Assembly (NCBI GenBank): GCA_905182985.1
Contig: CAJJDN010000183.1
Span: forward strand, 62,001-126,000
Origin: Paramecium sonneborni
Lineage: Eukaryota > Ciliophora > Oligohymenophorea > Peniculida > Parameciidae
Direction: 5' to 3'
DNA: 64,000 nucleotides
Shown one piece after another: positions 61,171-64,000 of the stretch. The notes below the pieces were generated by a model. That model did not search any database. It saw nothing but the letters and a program-made list of their open reading frames with translations, and had not been told where the DNA came from. The position numbers and the translations under genes are program-made. Each line of letters begins with the position of its first letter. Positions within the stretch are counted from its first letter, which is position 1.

Positions 61171-61921
61171 TTGTTATCTATCTTTAAAATCAAATGGTTA
61201 AATAAGAGAATCTAAATAAAATGGTTTAATCTCAATTTATCAAAACTTCATTATTAAGAATAAAAAAATGAAATTTCTAAAAATAAGTAACATCAAATTC
61301 AAATCTAATTGAAAAATTATAGTTAATATTAAATGAGATAATAAATTAATAATATCATTTTAATTTATTTTATTTGCATATATTTATTGCATGAATATTA
61401 TATAAAAATTATGAATTTTTTAAATATGTTTTGTATTATATAGTGAATAAAAATTCAAACAGAAAAACCTAGAGGACTTTAAAAAATATTATGGAAGTTC
61501 CTAAATATAAGGAAATATGTTCCAATTTTATCTTATTTATGATTGAGAATTTATGAAAGATGCCTCATTAAATTTTTGATATCTTATGAGGAATACCAAA
61601 ATAATGAACTAATTCTTCGACCTCCTTTTTTTGAGAGATAACAACGCACTAGAAATCCTATCTTATGTATATCAAGAATAAATAATTAAAAATTAATCAG
61701 TAATATTGTTTAATTTATTTTTTTAATAGTCACTCTGATTTTATCTTTCTCAAGATATTCTCACTTGATTATCCTACTCTTTTAAGTATAGTGTATGTTT
61801 AAAAGTTGCTTTTTTTCTTTAAGATAATAATCAACTTTTTATAAAATAAAATAAAATCAAAGCTTCTTCATTTATTAATCTAGGTCATCAGATGATAATA
61901 CATCTTTTGTATTTATTTAGG
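60849..61921. repeat. Direct repeat C, copy 1 (1073 bp)
   Basis: It is identical to 61938-63010 and is followed directly by a run of 16 N (61922-61937). Confidence 0.95.
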
Positions 61922-61937
61922 NNNNNNNNNNNNNNNN
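61922..61937. other. Assembly gap (16 N)
   Basis: It lies exactly between the two copies of repeat C, consistent with a scaffold join of overlapping contigs. Confidence 0.98.
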
Positions 61938-63010
61938 TATAATCAAGAATTTATTAAGAATCAGATTTATTATGAATTAATTTGTATTTTATAACATCCT
62001 GGTTTATTTTTGATAGGTTGTAAGGTTTCGTTGTAGCAAGTTGTTGTTTTTATAGTAGAATCCTTTTGGGTCCAAATATTAATTAATATAAATAAAATTT
62101 GACAAATTTCTAAAAGATTCAGACAGATTTTTTAAAGTTATTTAATTTAATTATTAAAATTAGAAATAGATAATATTTCTGATTCATAATTAAATTACTT
62201 TAAACTATTCGCAATGAGGAAACTGAATAACTTTAAAAATATCAAAATAGTTACTATTGTTGTTATCTATCTTTAAAATCAAATGGTTAAATAAGAGAAT
62301 CTAAATAAAATGGTTTAATCTCAATTTATCAAAACTTCATTATTAAGAATAAAAAAATGAAATTTCTAAAAATAAGTAACATCAAATTCAAATCTAATTG
62401 AAAAATTATAGTTAATATTAAATGAGATAATAAATTAATAATATCATTTTAATTTATTTTATTTGCATATATTTATTGCATGAATATTATATAAAAATTA
62501 TGAATTTTTTAAATATGTTTTGTATTATATAGTGAATAAAAATTCAAACAGAAAAACCTAGAGGACTTTAAAAAATATTATGGAAGTTCCTAAATATAAG
62601 GAAATATGTTCCAATTTTATCTTATTTATGATTGAGAATTTATGAAAGATGCCTCATTAAATTTTTGATATCTTATGAGGAATACCAAAATAATGAACTA
62701 ATTCTTCGACCTCCTTTTTTTGAGAGATAACAACGCACTAGAAATCCTATCTTATGTATATCAAGAATAAATAATTAAAAATTAATCAGTAATATTGTTT
62801 AATTTATTTTTTTAATAGTCACTCTGATTTTATCTTTCTCAAGATATTCTCACTTGATTATCCTACTCTTTTAAGTATAGTGTATGTTTAAAAGTTGCTT
62901 TTTTTCTTTAAGATAATAATCAACTTTTTATAAAATAAAATAAAATCAAAGCTTCTTCATTTATTAATCTAGGTCATCAGATGATAATACATCTTTTGTA
63001 TTTATTTAGG
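61938..63010. repeat. Direct repeat C, copy 2 (1073 bp)
   Basis: It repeats 60849-61921 base for base and continues into unique DNA at 63011. Confidence 0.95.
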
Positions 63011-63078
63011 TTTTAGATTCTCCAATCTATCTGTATTGGCATCTTTTTGTTTCAAATAATTTTTTGTGCTAACTTAAA

Positions 63079-63369
63079 ATGTTGGCTTTCTTAAACCTTA
63101 GCACAATATTTTTAGCTGTTGCATATTTTATATTGAGCAACTATGCAGCCTATACAAATAATTTAAAATATAAACCTAATTGACTTTCCATTCTTCTTTA
63201 AAAACGAGATTTAAGAGCTATTCCTATTTTATCATTGGGACTTTGCAATATGAACGAACTTTACTATCAGATGATTGGGTTTTCATTTTGCTTTATTACA
63301 ATTTTAATTATTAAAATCAAAAAAGATCATCTCTGGCTATATATATACAAAATATCAATTTTATTATGA
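63079..63369 (+). pseudogene. Fragment of a membrane protein gene with an in-frame TGA
   Basis: ATG 63079 opens MLAFLNLSTIFLAVAYFILS, a convincing membrane helix, and continues through NYAAYTNNLKYKPN to TGA 63181-63183. The same frame then resumes with LSILLQKRDLRAIPILSLGL and a second hydrophobic stretch (MIGFSFCFITILIIKI) to TGA 63367-63369. The lone stop, with no GT..AG intron around it, suggests a recent nonsense change or a sequencing error. A different frame is free of TGA from about 63030 to the window end, but its composition is less protein-like. Confidence 0.4.
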
Positions 63370-64000
63370 TAAACTTGTTCTTTTTATATATTCCATTATT
63401 CCATTTTATTATATTAAATCCTAATACACCAATCTTTAAAATTTTTATAAAGGAAACTCAAAATAGAGCAAATTACCTAAAAAGTAGCTTACCAATGTAT
63501 TCTATTCTTAAAAACTGTTAATTGTTTCTTAAACTAATTTCGTTAAGCTTGAAATAATTATAAAATAATTCAAACATATACCCGACATATATAAATGTAG
63601 TCTTTAATATGAATACTCCTATTTAGAAAAGAAATAAATATAGTATATATATATTCCCAAATTAAAACTATAATGTTGATTTTTTTTTAATAAAAAAGTA
63701 ACCTTTTCCAAAATTCTTTCATTTAAAAACAAAAAGTGCCTCTATGATTAAAATTACCTATATTTGTGTATTTTGGAAAGTATTTAACAATTAATTACAG
63801 AAAAGTAATATTCTGATGAAAAAAAAAATGAATACTTTTGGGTTCGAACTTTTCGGATATTATATTAAATTATTGAATTTGCCTTTATGTGGAGAAACAT
63901 CCCATTTTGAAGAAAAGAAACTTCAAAATTTCAGATTGAGAGTAACCAAATTTCTATGTTTTAAACTATTTAAAAGGTAAGATAATTTAATTGATCAAAA
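63370..64000. other. AT-rich window end without a supported gene
   Basis: One plus-strand frame lacks TGA to the end of the window, but at this base composition such runs occur by chance. Near 63840 a GGTTCGAAC resembles a tRNA T-loop, but no acceptor or D arm surrounds it. Confidence 0.4.

Noticed and set aside
63838..63848. GGTTCGAAC resembling a tRNA T-loop
   Set aside because: No cloverleaf can be formed with the surrounding AT-rich DNA.
63030..64000. Plus-strand frame without TGA for over 300 codons
   Set aside because: With TGA as the only stop and about 78% A+T, several such runs are expected by chance in 64 kb; the composition is dominated by Phe, Ile, Asn and Lys without a motif.

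Overview
The window reads as somatic-type genomic DNA of a Paramecium (ciliate, probably P. aurelia-like). It is very AT-rich. Long reading frames appear only when TAA and TAG are read as glutamine and TGA is the sole stop. Nearly every gene is cut by tiny GT..AG introns of about 20-37 nt, and neighbouring genes can lie only tens of bases apart. With this code and these introns I reconstructed about 28 genes, most of them invisible under the standard code. For most genes the spliced length came out as an exact multiple of three, which supports the intron calls.

Layout. 1-4.4 kb: tail of a coiled-coil protein, a four-helix membrane protein, an H/ACA snoRNA candidate, a WD-repeat protein. 4.7-20.4 kb: SCP/NIF phosphatase (-), PDK1-like kinase (+), a second Ser/Thr kinase (-), Rab escort protein (-), an unknown protein (+) only 35 bp from it, a kinesin (+), and a polyQ protein (-). 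20.5-26.3 kb: three poorly known genes and a degraded locus. 27.5-31 kb: a decayed cysteine-rich surface-antigen-like gene and citrate synthase (-). 31-38.5 kb: a Ser/Thr kinase, three unknown minus-strand genes, an AGC-kinase pseudogene and a small ORF. 40.9-45.4 kb: a tight plus-strand cluster of a RING-finger membrane protein, a GRDTY-motif protein, TGS1 cap methyltransferase, a two-helix membrane protein and a CFAP141-like ciliary protein. 45.9-48.2 kb: two small helix-turn-helix paralogues. 49-53.2 kb: a giant MGGCC-starting protein (-). 53.9-64 kb: pseudogenes (a frameshifted unknown gene, cathepsin B-like, others) around one intact WD-repeat gene.

Three long perfect direct repeats (932, 1164 and 1073 bp) each meet exactly at a run of N. 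They are best read as unmerged contig overlaps, not biology, and each creates a false truncated gene copy or false spacing.

Functional threads are signalling kinases (PDK1, an AGC-kinase relic, two other kinases), trafficking (Rab escort protein, kinesin), RNA maturation (TGS1 and an H/ACA snoRNA), ubiquitin ligation (RING) and cilium-related small proteins. I see no operon, CRISPR array, tRNA, rRNA, telomeric repeat or intact transposon. The most interesting non-routine items are the H/ACA snoRNA, the 4-nt overlapping gene pair at TGS1, the 35-bp divergent promoter, stopless 3n introns, a polyQ tract written largely in reassigned stop codons, and the helix-turn-helix pair.
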